A stretch of DNA of 64,000 bases from Otis tarda. Its lineage: Eukaryota > Chordata > Aves > Otidiformes > Otididae. The notes beneath the pieces are model-generated. The model made no database searches. It was not told where the DNA came from and saw only the letters and a program-made list of their open reading frames with translations. The position numbers and the translations under genes were made by a program. This document shows, in pieces, positions 22,424 through 34,190 of the stretch. The number at the start of each line of letters is the position of its first letter. Position 1 is the stretch's first letter. The DNA lies in NCBI GenBank assembly GCA_026413225.1, contig CM048554.1, positions 97,071,963-97,135,962 of the forward strand, given 5' to 3'.

Positions 22424-24250
22424 GTCTGGAAAAGGCAGATCTTTTCAGCTATGGGGATACTTCTGACTACTAATTTGACTAAACTGAGCTATGGACTAGG
22501 AGGACTAATTGCCACTGGAGTCAGGATAGCAACCTCAACAGATGTTCTCTCTTCACACTTTCTTAGTTCTGCTGTTCGGGTCTCAGTAAAAATAGTCTAA
22601 TATCACACCTGTACCATATGTTGCTACTGATACTTCCATAGATTTAAGGTCAGTACCTCTTTCCTAGCATAATTATGATAGAATGTTGTTCATTGCCAAT
22701 TCCTTAATAACACTTTCTATTTTCTCAACACAAGCGTCATCATTAGAGCAGCACCAGACTGTTGCTGTATCTGCCACAGACATGAGTTCAGTAATTAGCA
22801 ACATACCAGAGCTGAAATAGAATTAAACAGTGAGTCATTACTGTCCCGTAGATTAGTTTACAACTGATTCTACATGTGCAGCTTCAGTTCTCTCTAGGTC
22901 TTGAAGAGTTGTCAGATGTATTTTCAGCATTTTCTGTGTTTTCAGAGGAGCAGTGGAGATAATTATGTCCTTCAATAATTTCTTATTCCTCTACTAAGAT
23001 ACATCTAAAACCACGTATCTTTCCTTAGTTTGTTAGTTCAGTCACGAAGCTCAAATGCAAACATCTCTTGCTAGTGAATATCTGGCTGTTACTGCTTCAT
23101 CCATCAGCCAGAGACTCAAAACATCAAATCAGTCTGCTGATTCTTTGAGTTAAGCCAAATATGTGCAACATGTTCTACGACTGGAATAAAACTGATGAAT
23201 TCTCAGACCAAGTTCTGCATAGCAAACAGCCCCCATTTTATGAGATGTTTTGGATGAACTCAGTGATATTAACCAGCTGGTGCACACTAATGGAAGCTAC
23301 TGCTATTACTTCTGGGTATTTATTTTCTTCATCTAGCAAAATAACATCATCAGTAGAGTTCACAGGACTGTCATCCTTGCATCCCACTACAGGAAATACA
23401 CACACATCTCTGATAGAACAGTCTGTTCTGCCTTTTCCTTCACAAGAATCAGATACTCATTTTCCATATTTTGATTCATATTGTTTGACTATTTTTCTTT
23501 CAAAGACCATCTCTTTATAATCATAATTTTCATCGCTTACATCCTTTAAAGAGAAAAATACAGACTTGACAAAATGATTTACTACTATTGACCAGCTGAG
23601 AGCAGAGGAAATTCAACAATTACTGGAGACAAAACTGCATGATCCAGTTATGGTGATCTATCATTCATTAAGTCAGGGTACTTTCTTGGACATCCACCTG
23701 AGTAGTGTATCTCAAGTACTACTTTTAACATACATAGTAAATAGTAATTCTGAGTTCAAAACACATCTATTAGTAAATGCAGGTGAGACTTAAAATGTCT
23801 TTGAAAACAATCTGGTCAAATGTTCTTCATTTATATCTGCTGCCTACAGAAACTTCAAGTGTAGACTTAATGACGGATACCCTGAAATGTTGTAATTTTT
23901 TTAATCTTCTAGTAATCTTGGTTTTATCTGTGCAAGCCTCATCTGTACAAACATACATTTGTAAAATGTTAGTGACTAAGCATTTATCTTTAGCTGTTAC
24001 CCTACTTTAGGTTCTTTCTTACAAGAACATTAGCAGTATTGTACTGAAACATGGGATGAGCAGGCACTACTGCTGTGCATGATAAGGAGCTCCTCATGAA
24101 TTTAAATACTGTCATACCTAGACGTCACAGTATATCTGCAGTGGATTCATTTGCTGGCCTTTATCAGCTGATGTTGCCTGTTTCTCATTTTTATTCAGAC
24201 AACTTTTTGAGGTGATGGGGTATTTTTATACGAAGATAAAAGTGTCTGTC
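22424..24250 (+). pseudogene. EYS: Decayed large Ser/Thr-rich EYS exon (exon 26 counterpart)
   Basis: Starting at the acceptor in phase 1, as exon order demands, the frame reads GLEKADLFSYGDTSDY and then a stop, with another stop four codons on. Further Ser/Thr-rich open pieces follow in changing frames: LLTTNLTKLSYGLGG (22460s), NITPVPYVATDTSIDLRSVP (22590s), SSLEQHQTVAVSATDMSSVI (22740s), LEELSDVFSAFSVFSEEQ (22900s), TASSISQRLKTSNQSADSLS (23090s), a 119-codon piece at 23161-23520 rich in S and T, and a roughly 65-codon piece ending at 23790. In EYS the linker between EGF array and laminin-G domains is encoded by one very large exon (about 1.77 kb in human by memory), so size, place, phase and composition agree. 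It cannot be translated in any one frame. No end donor was located; the right limit is an estimate. Chance open frames in intron are the alternative. Confidence 0.6.
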
Positions 24251-26849
24251 AAGGTTGCCGCGTGTTTGAAAGAGATTTATATTAATCAGGCAGCAGCCTG
24301 TTCATTGGTTACAGCACTTGCCACTGTACCTGACACAGACAGTCATTCTTCATGTTCTGACACAGAGGCTGCTGGCTCAATATAGAAGCAGGCTGGAGGC
24401 TGCTATAATGCTGGTAGGCAGTCAGCAACTGAAAGTTTCACTTCACTATAGTAAAATTTTCAGAATTTCCAGTGTAGCTTTCATCATACTTATATATAAA
24501 TTCAGGAGGTATCGCTATGGTTACAGTATATGGGTATGGTTAGTAACATTTTTGAATGTAAAATAAGCATAGAGAAAAATGATCTTATCTCTTGAAATAA
24601 TAATCTTTATATATAATTAGCTTGCCACTTCTTATCTCAAAACAAGACAGATGATGGTTACATTTTTTTTAAAACAATAATTTTGTAAGAATATTACAAC
24701 GCTTTCAGAAATAAAGTCAGGAAACTAAACACACAAACATCTATGAATTCTAGAATTAAATAGTAATTTTTACTATTTAAAGTTAGTTTACTACTATAAA
24801 CTATTAAAATAGTTTATACAGAATGAATACCCATCAAGCCAAGGAGAGATTTTTAACTTTTATTGCTTTTCATTCTTTGCTTGAGGATTTGTGTAGGAAA
24901 TAATGGTTTTGTTTCATTGATTTAAGTCAATGTAGAAAAATTAAAAAGGATTCTAGACTATGAAAGGTATGTATAAAGGTGCCAAAAGACAAATAATTTT
25001 CTTTGTATAGAATAAGTTGTTTCCCTGTGAATGCTTGTCCATGTAAATTTCATCCTCAGTATGCATATGTAAGTACAGAGATCAAATTCTTTCTGCCAGA
25101 AGTACCTCCTGATACTGTGCCTGCACTCATGAGGTCATGTTGTCTGAGCATACTGCTGTGGATCCCCAAATGATGAAGATATGACTCAACATGGATATAA
25201 ATCTCAAGCTCCACATCTAGTGGATAATTACTGGCTTTAAAAAGTTCTCATAACTAGTCTCAGGTTTTAACAGAATCTATTAATATCTTTTTTTCTTCTC
25301 TTATTCTTTGATACCTTCAGTGTGAAATATATTTCCATGGGTTATGCCATATACTTTCTAAGTGTTTCTTTCAGTGCCTGTAACTTGCTTGGCACCAAGT
25401 GAGTGCTTTGGGGTCTATATTAATCCTATTTATTGGCTTATGCAATTTCAAGACACCTAAAAGTCATCAAGATCATAGGAATTTATACTACAGTTTAGTT
25501 GATGACCATCTGCTTCCTCTTTGAAAGAGGGAGGCCCAAATATACCAAAAAGAATAGAGTTGAAACATATTTCCTTTCACTTTTCCTGTGAAAGCATAAG
25601 AGATTTATCTCCTAGTCCTTCCTCTTAAAGAGCCTACCTTAGAAAGCAGAAAAGGGCATTAGGTCACTCCTTGAGTGGAACATTGCTTGGGAGTTAAAAG
25701 AAGCAGGTATTGCTGCCATGACTCTAGTATCCATATGTTCAAAATACATGAACACACAAGTTATGAGGTACACAGGGACTTAAAAGGCAATATCTTTTAA
25801 TGTCTTTTCCATAACTGGATCTTTCTTTTGTAGACGAAGAACAGTGCATCCCCAAAAGTAATAGTTGCTGTTGTGTTGGTGCATAAGTAAATCTATGCCT
25901 TGTTCAATGGAAGAAATAGAACTATTATAAAGGCAAATGAGAAATGCTTTTGGATGAGTAAGATCATTAAAAAACCATATTAAGTGTCCGTAGTAGAAGA
26001 AATGTGTCAAACTTTTAAACGTGCTGTACATGTCTGTACTTACTAGACTTAGTTTATTCATTAATAATTCATATTACTAAAACTTGGAAAAAAAGACTGA
26101 TGATCCACTGTCTAGGATTTGCGCTGTAGGGAAGATGGGTACTACATACTTCTCATATGTTTCAGTACTGTTATTCCCGTCTGACAATTGGTTCATACAT
26201 TATAGCAAGTTCTGAGAGTTTAAAATAGCTCTCTTCTAGTGGACCTTGCTATGAGAGATGGGATATGTTTAGCAGAAAAGTAGATTTTTTTGGTCCAGTC
26301 TCCAGGTATGCATTTCAACTGCTATACCATTGCTTATGGCAAATATTTTGTAAATAAATCTGTTCTGAGAAAAATACATTTTTATAGAAAAGCTTTTATG
26401 GGACCAGAAGGAATGCTCCAAGTTCTTAATCAGATAGAAATGTCTGTTAGCACACTGCAAGGTTTTGTATGCATGCTTACTATCCCTGTCCATAATATGA
26501 CCATGCTCATGTTGATGTGAATATTCCCTTCATCACAGTTATAATAGTAGAAGAGTTTCCATCTGAGTTTTGAAAGGTCTTCAACATGAAGACAGTGAAA
26601 AAAACTTTATTTAGAGGTAGTTTCCAGAGGTGTCCGGAGATCTATGAAGACATAGTGATATGTTCATTTGGTGCCTATGATTTAGATTATGGAGCTGAAA
26701 TGTATTCTACTACCAGCTTGAAAAATAAGACCATTTTTAAAAATACAGGGTTATTTGGGAAATATTGGTCTGCACATTTACAGACCATTTCTGTAGTAAT
26801 GGCTTCCATACAGGCTATCCAGCAGCAAAAGTAAGATAAGGGAAAATGC
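24251..26849. other. EYS: Gene-free intron-like sequence
   Basis: AT-rich. Open frames at 24318-24566, 25780-26061 and 26290-26520 lack splice-bounded, domain-like or compositional support. The first might still hold the end of the decayed exon. No recognised repeat before the old CR1. Confidence 0.4.
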
Positions 26850-27258
26850 AGCCTGCTGCTGAACAAGGCAGGGAACCTAATGACAAAGGATAGAAAAGGC
26901 CAAGGTACTGGGTGCCTCCTTTGGCTAGTTCTGTACAGGTAAGACTGGCCTTTGGGAATCCCTGAGACCATTGAGAAGTTCAGGAGCAAGGGAGACTGAC
27001 TCTTGAAGAGGATCAGGTTAGGGAACATTTAATAAAAATGGTCATACATAGGTCTGTTGAACCTGATATGGTGATGCTCCCACAAACATTGAGGGAGCTG
27101 GCTGAAGTAATCTCAAGGCAACTCCTGACAATCTTTGAAAGGTCATAGTGATCAGGAGAGGTTTCTGGTGACTGGAAGAAAGCATATGTGTCTGCTGTCT
27201 TCAGAAGGGTCAAGAAGGAGGATCCAGAGGACTACAGACCAGTCAGCCTCACCTTGAT
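26850..27258 (+). mobile_element. Old CR1 LINE, left part of nest
   Basis: Degenerate CR1 ORF2 sequence of an older subfamily. Recognisable blocks in order: GACAAAGGATAGAAAAGGCC, a GATCAGGTTAGGGAACA block, GAGGGAGCTGGCTGAAGTAA, ATCTTTGAAAGGTCATAGTG, CTGGTGACTGGAAGAAAGC, and finally the frame [15 protein letters not shown]. The sequence breaks off in the SLT block where a younger CR1 begins, and resumes at 30118. Many changes relative to the younger copies show greater age. Confidence 0.85.
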
Positions 27259-28451
27259 GACCCAGGACATGGAGAAGTCTGAGGTTCTTAATGACTTTTT
27301 TGCCTCAGTCTTCACTGACGAGAGTTCCTGTCCCACCGCCCAAGCTGTAGAAGGTGCAAGCAGGGACTGCGAGGGTGAAGAACCGCCCATTGTACTCGAA
27401 GAGAAGGTTCGGGATCATCTGAGGAACCTAAAGGTGCACAAGTCCATGGGACCTGATGAGATCCATCCGCGGGTCCTGGGGGAACTGGCGGATGAAGTTG
27501 CCAAGCCACTGGCTATCGTATTTGAGAAGTCGTGGCGGTCTGGTGAGGTCCCCGATGACTGGAAGAGAGGGAGCTTAAAGCCAATTTTTAAAAAGGGGAG
27601 TAAGGAAGACCCGGGTAACTACAGGCCGGTCAGCCACACCTCTGTGTCTGGCAAGGTCATGGAGCAGATTCTCCTGGAAGCCATGCTAAGGCACATGGAG
27701 AGCAAGGAGGTGGCTGGTGACAGCCAACATGGCTTCACCAAGGGCAGATCGTGCCTGACCAATTTGGTGGCCTTCTGTGACGGGGTGACAGCATCGGTGG
27801 ATAAGGGACGAGCAACTGACATCATCTACCTGGACTTGTGCAAAGCTTTTGACACTGTCCTGCATGACATCCTTCTCTCTAAACTAGAGAGACCTGGATT
27901 TGATGGACGGACCACTCGGTGGATAAGGAGTTGGCTGGATGGCCACACTCAGAGAGTGGTGGTCAACGGCTCAATGTCCATGTGGAGACCGGTCAGGAGT
28001 GGCGTCCCTCAGGGGTCTGTGCTGGGCCCGGCCCTGTTCAGCATCTTTGTCGGCGACATGGACAGTGGGATAGAGTGCACCCTCAGCAAGTTCACCGATG
28101 ACACCAAGTTGTGTGGTGCCGTTGACACACTGGAAGGGAGGGATGCCATCCAGAGGGACCTTGACAGGCTGGAGAGGTGGGCCCGTGCCAACCTCATGAA
28201 GTTCAACCAGGCCAAGTGCAAGGTCCTGCACCTGGGTCATGGCAATCCCAGGCACAAATACAGGCTGGGTGGAGAATGGATTGAGACCAGCCCTGAGGAG
28301 AAGGACTTGGGAGTGCTGGTGGATGAGAAGCTTAACATGAGCAGGCAATGTGCTCTTGTGGCCCAGAAGGCCAACCGCATCCTGGGCTGCATCAAGAGGA
28401 GCGTGGACAGCAGGTCAATGGAGGTGATTCTCCCCCTCTACTCTGCCCTGG
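27259..28451 (+). mobile_element. Younger CR1 LINE, left part, inside old CR1
   Basis: CR1 ORF2 sequence from the [19 protein letters not shown] block through the RT domain to LPLYSALV, where the solo LTR cuts in. It remains open over this entire stretch, within a 426-codon frame (27188-28468) that begins in the older CR1 and ends in the LTR. RT motifs are visible ([24 protein letters not shown]), but the catalytic box reads FTDD instead of the FADD seen in the other copies, and a PVSHTS replaces PVSLTS. The copy is therefore likely inactive even without the LTR. The rest of the element lies at 29594-30117. Confidence 0.94.
28447..28451. repeat. Target-site duplication CCTGG, left
   Basis: CCTGG ends the left CR1 segment; an exact copy starts the right CR1 segment at 29589. 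Removing the LTR and one copy restores the CR1 order seen in the other elements. Confidence 0.92.
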
Positions 28452-29588
28452 TGTTCTGGTTTTGTTAGTGAGGGGGGGCCTAAGGCGGTAGCTTCTGTAG
28501 GAAGCTGCTAGAAGTCGCTCCCCTTTGTTCAGTGGACTCGGCCGGGCCTAGGGCGGACCCACTCCTGGCCAAGGCCGAGCCAATTGGTAGCAGAATGTCC
28601 CGTGATAAGCCTCTGTGATAACGTATTTAAGAAGGGGAAAACAGAAAAAAAGGGAGGAGAAGATGTGAAGCAGCTGAGCGGGGGGCAGAGAGGGGGAGGC
28701 GCGAGCCTCGTGGGCCTTTCAGGCCTCACTCTCTGGCCTCCCGCCGGGCAGCCGACTGGGCCCAACTCGGCCCAGCCTGGCTGCAAGAAGTGGAGAGGAG
28801 ATGAGAAGTGAATAAGATGTAAAAAGGATCCTGAGAGGTGCCTGCCAGCCTGTTGTGAGGAACGGCTGCAGACACCAAGGTCAGTGAAGAAGGAGGGGGA
28901 GGAGTAATGCGGCTCCTGGCCAAGATTCCTCTGCAACTCGTGGTGAAGACCATGGTGGAGCGGGTTGTCCCCCTGCAGCCCACGGAGGTCCACGGAGGGG
29001 CAGAGATCCACCTGCAGCCCGTGGAGGACCCCGTACCGGGGGAGGTGGAAGCCTGAAGGAGGCTGTGGCCTGTGGAGGGCCCGCTGGGGCAGCTGTTCTA
29101 GAGGGACTGCACCCTGTGGAGGAGATGACCCATGCCAGAGCAGTTTCACGAAGGACTGTGGCCTGTGGGAGGGACCCCACGCTGGAGCAGAGGAGGAATG
29201 CGAGGAGTTCTTCCCCCGACGATGACACAGCGGCATAAAACAACGCGTGATGAACTGACCGCGACCCTCATTCCCTTTTCCCCCCACCCCGCCGTGCCTC
29301 TCGGGAGGGGAAGGTAGTAGAGATAATGTTAAGCCCGTGAAGAGGGAGGGGTGGGGGGAGGTTATCTTGTTCCCTGTCTCATTCTCCTGCTAATTTTAGA
29401 AATAAATGAATAGTTTTCCCCAAGTCAAGTCTGTTTTGCCCGTAATGGTAACTTTAAGGATTTCTCCCCGTCCTTATCTCAAACCTTGAGCCATTTTTCT
29501 TATATCATCTCCTCCTATTCTCTTGGAGGGTGGGGGGAGCGAGAGAGAGACTGCATAGTCTGGTCCCGATCGGGGCTGAACTACGACA
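28452..29588 (+). mobile_element. Solo LTR, ERVL-like, inside young CR1
   Basis: A complete 1137-bp LTR, starting TGTTCTGGTTTTGTTAGTG and ending GGGCTGAACTACGACA, with perfect 5-bp duplications (CCTGG). It is the plus-oriented relative of 13799-14907 and 56336-57486. A TATA-like TATTTAAG at 28624-28631 and AATAAA at 29401-29406 fit the U3-R-U5 layout. The GC-rich middle yields a 252-codon minus-strand open frame and several others; none is supported as a gene. No internal retroviral sequence remains. Placement inside a CR1 gives a clear relative age: it is younger than that CR1. Confidence 0.95.
29401..29406 (+). promoter_or_regulatory. LTR polyadenylation signal
   Basis: AATAAA in the 3' part of the solo LTR, in the position expected for the R region. 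It lies in sense to EYS, so it could in principle end transcripts early, but nothing in the sequence shows that it does. Confidence 0.5.
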
Positions 29589-30117
29589 CCTGGTGAGACC
29601 CCACCTGGAGTACTGTGTCCAGTTCTGGAGTCCCCAACACAAGAAGGACATGGACCAGTTGGAGAAGGTCCAGAGGAGGGCCATGAAGATGATAAAAGGG
29701 CTGGAGCACCTCTCCTGTGAGGACAGGCTGAGAGAGTTGGGGCTGTTCAGCCTGGAGAAGAGGAGGCTCCGGGGAGACCTGATAGCGGTCTTCCAATACC
29801 TCAAGGGGGCCTACAAGAAAGATGGGGAAAGGCTGTTTAGTAGGGCCTGTTGCAATAGGACGAGGGGTAATGGTTTTAAAATAGAGGGAGGCAGATTTAG
29901 ATTGGAAATTAGGAAAAAATTTTTTCCAATGCGAGTTATAGAACACTGGCACAGGTTGCCCAGAAAGGTGGTGGAGGCCCCATCCCTGGAGACGTTCAAG
30001 GCCAGGCTGGATGAGGCTCTGAGCAACCTGATCTAGTCAGGGATGTCCCTGCTTCTTGCAGGGGGGTTGGACTAGATGACCTTTGAAGGTCCCTTCCAAC
30101 CCTAACCATTCTATGAT
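29589..30117 (+). mobile_element. Younger CR1 LINE, right part
   Basis: Begins with the second CCTGG and continues CR1 ORF2 ([60 protein letters not shown], ending SNLI and a stop), then the 3' UTR hairpin and CTATGAT tail. A single frame covers 29530-30036, including a short LTR-derived beginning. It ends at about 30117 where the older CR1 resumes with TCCTGGGCACCTGG. Confidence 0.94.
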
Positions 30118-30640
30118 TCCTGGGCACCTGGTGAAGTAACAGCACAGGAAGGAGGAATAAGAGAGTGATTAGGGATAGTTGATACGGAGCTATGAAGGGG
30201 AAATCATGCTTCACGAACCCAGTAGCCCTCTGTGAGATGTAAGGCTTGGTGGATGGGGAGAGAACAGTGGATGTTGTCTATCTCAACCTTAGTAAGGCTT
30301 TCAGCGCTTTCTGCCATAATGTCCCCTCAGACAAGCTGGCAGTGTATGGACTAGATGAGTGGACAGTGAGATAGACTGAAAGCTGGCTGAACTACCAAGC
30401 TCAAAGGGCTGCGTTCAGCCAAACAGCATACTGGGCTGCATTAGGGGAAGTTTTGAGACCAGGCCAAGGGAGCTGATTCCATGCACTGGTGAGACCATGT
30501 CTGGAATCCTGTGTCCATTTCTGGCCTCAGTACAAACAGACATAGACTTACTCGAGTGAGTCCAGGGAAGAACCATGAAGATGATTAAGGGGTTCTAACA
30601 TCTCACATATGAGGAGGGTCTGAGGGAGTTGGGATTTCTT
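30118..30640 (+). mobile_element. Old CR1 LINE, right part of nest
   Basis: The old CR1 continues from the point where it was broken at 27258: the residues after SLT L read IPGHLVK, as expected in this part of the RT. Blocks that follow include a TGGATGTTGTCTATCTCAACC (YLD motif region), a large deletion, ATTCCATGCACTGGTGAGACC, TGTGTCCATTTCTGGCC, and GAGGGTCTGAGGGAGTTGGG. Several in-frame stops are present. The 3' tail is missing or too degraded to place. Confidence 0.82.
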
Positions 30641-33600
30641 ATCCTTAAGAACGTGCTACGAAGTTCCTCATATGCGGTGTTATTTTGTTTAAATCTTGCT
30701 CTACCAGATTTCAGATTTTGATTTCTCTTGCTTGCATTCAGTTGTTATTAACAAAAGACTTCTAGGAGAAAGAAAAATTTAGAGCTTTTATTGTTTTTTA
30801 CACACTATTTTCCATAATAATGTAACACTTTTCCATCTTTCTCCTTAATCAAGTTCTATTCAATTATATGAAACAGTGTGTGCTAATGTTTCTGAAAAAT
30901 GTTGAAATTACATGACACTTTTGCCTTCTAATTCTGTTTTATCATATTGATTTGTGTCTGTTAGATTCTCTAGAGCTGCCATCACTCTCATGATTACTTT
31001 AAACTTTGTCTTTTATCAGTTCTTCCAGACATATCATTATTATTCAGCCCATTTTAGTTTCCCTGTTCTCAATAGCTGTAATCATATGCTGATTTTAAGC
31101 ACATCTTGTTATATCTGCTATATCAAGGAAGGAAATACTTTTAACATAGTTAAGATGCTAGCTATGTAGGTTAGCATGGAATTTCATGCAAAGTGAAATG
31201 CACTGAACCCTGATCCGCAATTTGCACTTTATCTGTAACTGCTAAAAGCTTGAACTTGGTAACTTTCCAGACCTTCTTCACAAGCAGTCATTGTCCCTAG
31301 TGATCTGATAAAGAACACAGAAGTGTTAATGCAAGTCTGGCTTGCTTCTGCGTTTACTTAGGTGTAAACTGCTGCCCTGCAAGCAAAAGCATTTTGATAA
31401 TCTGTAACTTTAAGGTGCATTTTTTACTCTAATTACATTGTACTCAGACTTCTAGGCAAGCAAGATATCTAGGAAAATCTGTGGGAATTCCGTGTACATG
31501 AAAGTCATAGCAAGGAAAAAGGTAAACAAAATAAAATTAACTTTTTTAAAGAAAATGTCACTTGTTAATTTCTAAATTTCTATATAGGAATAAAATGAGT
31601 GTGTGAATATACTGACATGTATACTTCTACATATGTAAATTAATATATAGTGTATACACATACCCTATTGTCTATGAAGTTTGTAAAATACACTCACCAA
31701 CACACTGAGAAACGTCCATACACATCCCATATTCCTGATACAGACAGATATGTTCCATACTGCCAATATGAACATTTCTTAGTTCAGTTACATTGAAAAA
31801 ATATTTTGTCTGTTTTGAAAATACTGACTTTTAACTTTGTTTAATCAAATATTTAGTTCTCAGGTCAATAATCCTTAGCATTCATCTCACTAAAATGCTG
31901 TATCTGTGTAGTAAACCATATATTTTTGTTCTTTAAACGTTGTGTAGATACCTTAAAAAAAAAATATCTATCAACATTTGTTAACGTTATGCTTTCAAAT
32001 CTGTCATCTAGTGTGTCATAAGAAGGCAGACTGATGAGAAAATTTGAGAAAATCAATATGTGGCTAACTTTTGATCAAATTTGTATGTGAATCTCTTTTG
32101 GTGTAAGTAAAACAGTGATAGTGGAGGAAAAATGATATCTCAGGTGTACTCTTTTTACACTGAAGTCCGGAAGAGAAATTTCAAAAAGAAGAGAAGGAAT
32201 AAATTTTACTCATCTGCAAAACATACCACATTCTAATATATGAAAAGTCCACAGTATTATAGCATCCATGTCTCATTTATAAGAAAATGGGATTGATGAA
32301 GTGTGAAATCCTGGTTTATATGTCATAATGTACAAAAAGTTTAAACAAGTAAATGAATGACAAATCACAGACCGTAAGGTTAAATCTACCCTTATGTATG
32401 TATGTATGTAACATCCAGTAAGCCTTTTAGTGTTATAACATACATAATATTAAAAATATTTACACTGAATCTGAAGAGCATAGAAGTGATGTTGATCAGG
32501 TGATGTGACATTTCAGCCTTCCCAGAAAGTGAGATTAAAGAGTCTGATACTTTAATAATTTAATGTTCCTGACTAAGTAGAAATCCTTCACATTTTCATT
32601 TATTTTATTATGCACTCTTAGTCAAATGAATCTAAGATCAATTAAGCTTAAATAGGTCACCTCATTTTCATTTCAGAAATATTTTACCTTGATTTTTTCA
32701 CTTTGTATTTTCTGTGTTATTAGCAGACATAAAAGACATCAAAATATAAAACTCCAAAAATGTAATAGAACCCTAATGACTTCAGGTAATATTTTTGCTA
32801 ACCATTCTAAAAATTACCACAAGAAACTAATTCATAGTATTCTGTAATATTTGATAGTAGGGTATACTGACTAGCTTCTTTCCATAAAAAAATAAGAAGC
32901 AAACTTTTCAAGGAGATTGCATACAAGGACATATCTATAGTGAAAATTTTACTGATGATTGTGATTCACAGCAATAAGAAATACTTTGTACAAATGACAA
33001 CATGAACTCTTTAGTGATGACTGTATAGTTCCCAAACATGTAGTAGTTTTAGCTTTTAAAAAATCATATTGTTAATTTAGATAGGATATTGTTGTCCTTG
33101 CAAAAAAGGTTATAATTATTGGTGCCAGATTCTTACCTGTGATAGGTTAAATTTCCCTTTTGAGTTAACAACTATGTTCTTCCAACCATTAAAAGTGTTC
33201 CAGTAATATTTAAACATTTTCTATGCTTTCTATTGTCCAGCTGCACAGAGGTTCATTTTGCCTGATATTTCCAGGATGATGTTAGTTTATAGCAGAAAGA
33301 ATCATGATATCAGGAATAAAACTTTGGTGCGCATGCCAATGATAGATTTTTGTGTGTGAGGGGTATAGAAGCCATCTTGAGATCAGGAGCTGCTGTTGTT
33401 TGGAGCTTCAAAACCAATGGGATCTATGAGCAGCATGTGTTCCTGGGACTGATAGTTCACCAATTGCATCTTCTGTCTTTGAAAGATGATACTCCAAGGA
33501 ACTTTTAACAGGTATAGTTAACTTCACTATGATAAAAAAAAAAAAAAAAAAAAGATAGAACAGGTATTTCTGGGTTAGAGAAGCTATTGTTTTCCCAGTA

Positions 33601-34190
33601 ACTCAAAAGTGTTCTCTGCTTTTGTTAAGTAATATGAGCGTTTTGTGTTAAGGTTGTGTATATGTTAGTTTAATTTGTACATTTTTGGACCAACAGAACT
33701 ACATAGTATTCATACTAACATACATAGTGAAGATTACATTTCTGGTATCTTAAAATGTTATTTGTGCAGTAGTTTCTCAGGAGCATTTACTTTTTAGAGC
33801 AGTTAGTGTAATTACTGAATTTACTTATGCTTTACTCTTAAACCCTATGTTAGATATATTAAAAATAAATAATTGTGATCAAATTCTGTAGTTTAAAATA
33901 ACAAAGGTTTTAGAGTCACAAGAACTCTCTATTAAGATTTTCTCTTGTTACTTATTTGAAAAACTTACTATTTGGTATAATATGGGGTGCATCCCAAATG
34001 CACAAATTGCTCTTCAAATAGACTGTTATGTACCCAGGAGTTAAGTAATCATTAGGGATGATTGGGCAAGGAAGTGTAAGCATTGTCCCTTCAACTGTTC
34101 CATCAGCTTAGTGGAGGAAGTAAAGAGGTTCTTGTGTTATTCCATTGAGCTAGTAACTTCTCACCACCAGTGATAAGTTCTGATAATAGT
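30641..34190. other. Gene-free AT-rich sequence
   Basis: Very AT-rich. Contains (TATG)4 at about 32393-32410 and a 20-bp poly-A run at 33534-33553. No exon-like unit, RNA gene or transposon recognised. Confidence 0.4.
33534..33553. repeat. Poly-A run, 20 bp
   Basis: Uninterrupted A homopolymer preceded by CACTATGAT. No LINE or SINE body was recognised directly upstream, so it is listed as a simple repeat. Confidence 0.85.

Noticed and set aside
23161-23520. Stand-alone 119-codon gene
   Set aside because: Better explained as one open piece of the decayed Ser/Thr-rich EYS exon; no promoter, no domain, and neighbours of the same composition in other frames.
28529-29287. 252-codon minus-strand open frame with Pro/Ser/Leu-rich product
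   Set aside because: Lies wholly inside the 1.1-kb solo LTR; the sister LTRs give similar but differently broken frames. It is a GC-rich repeat shadow.
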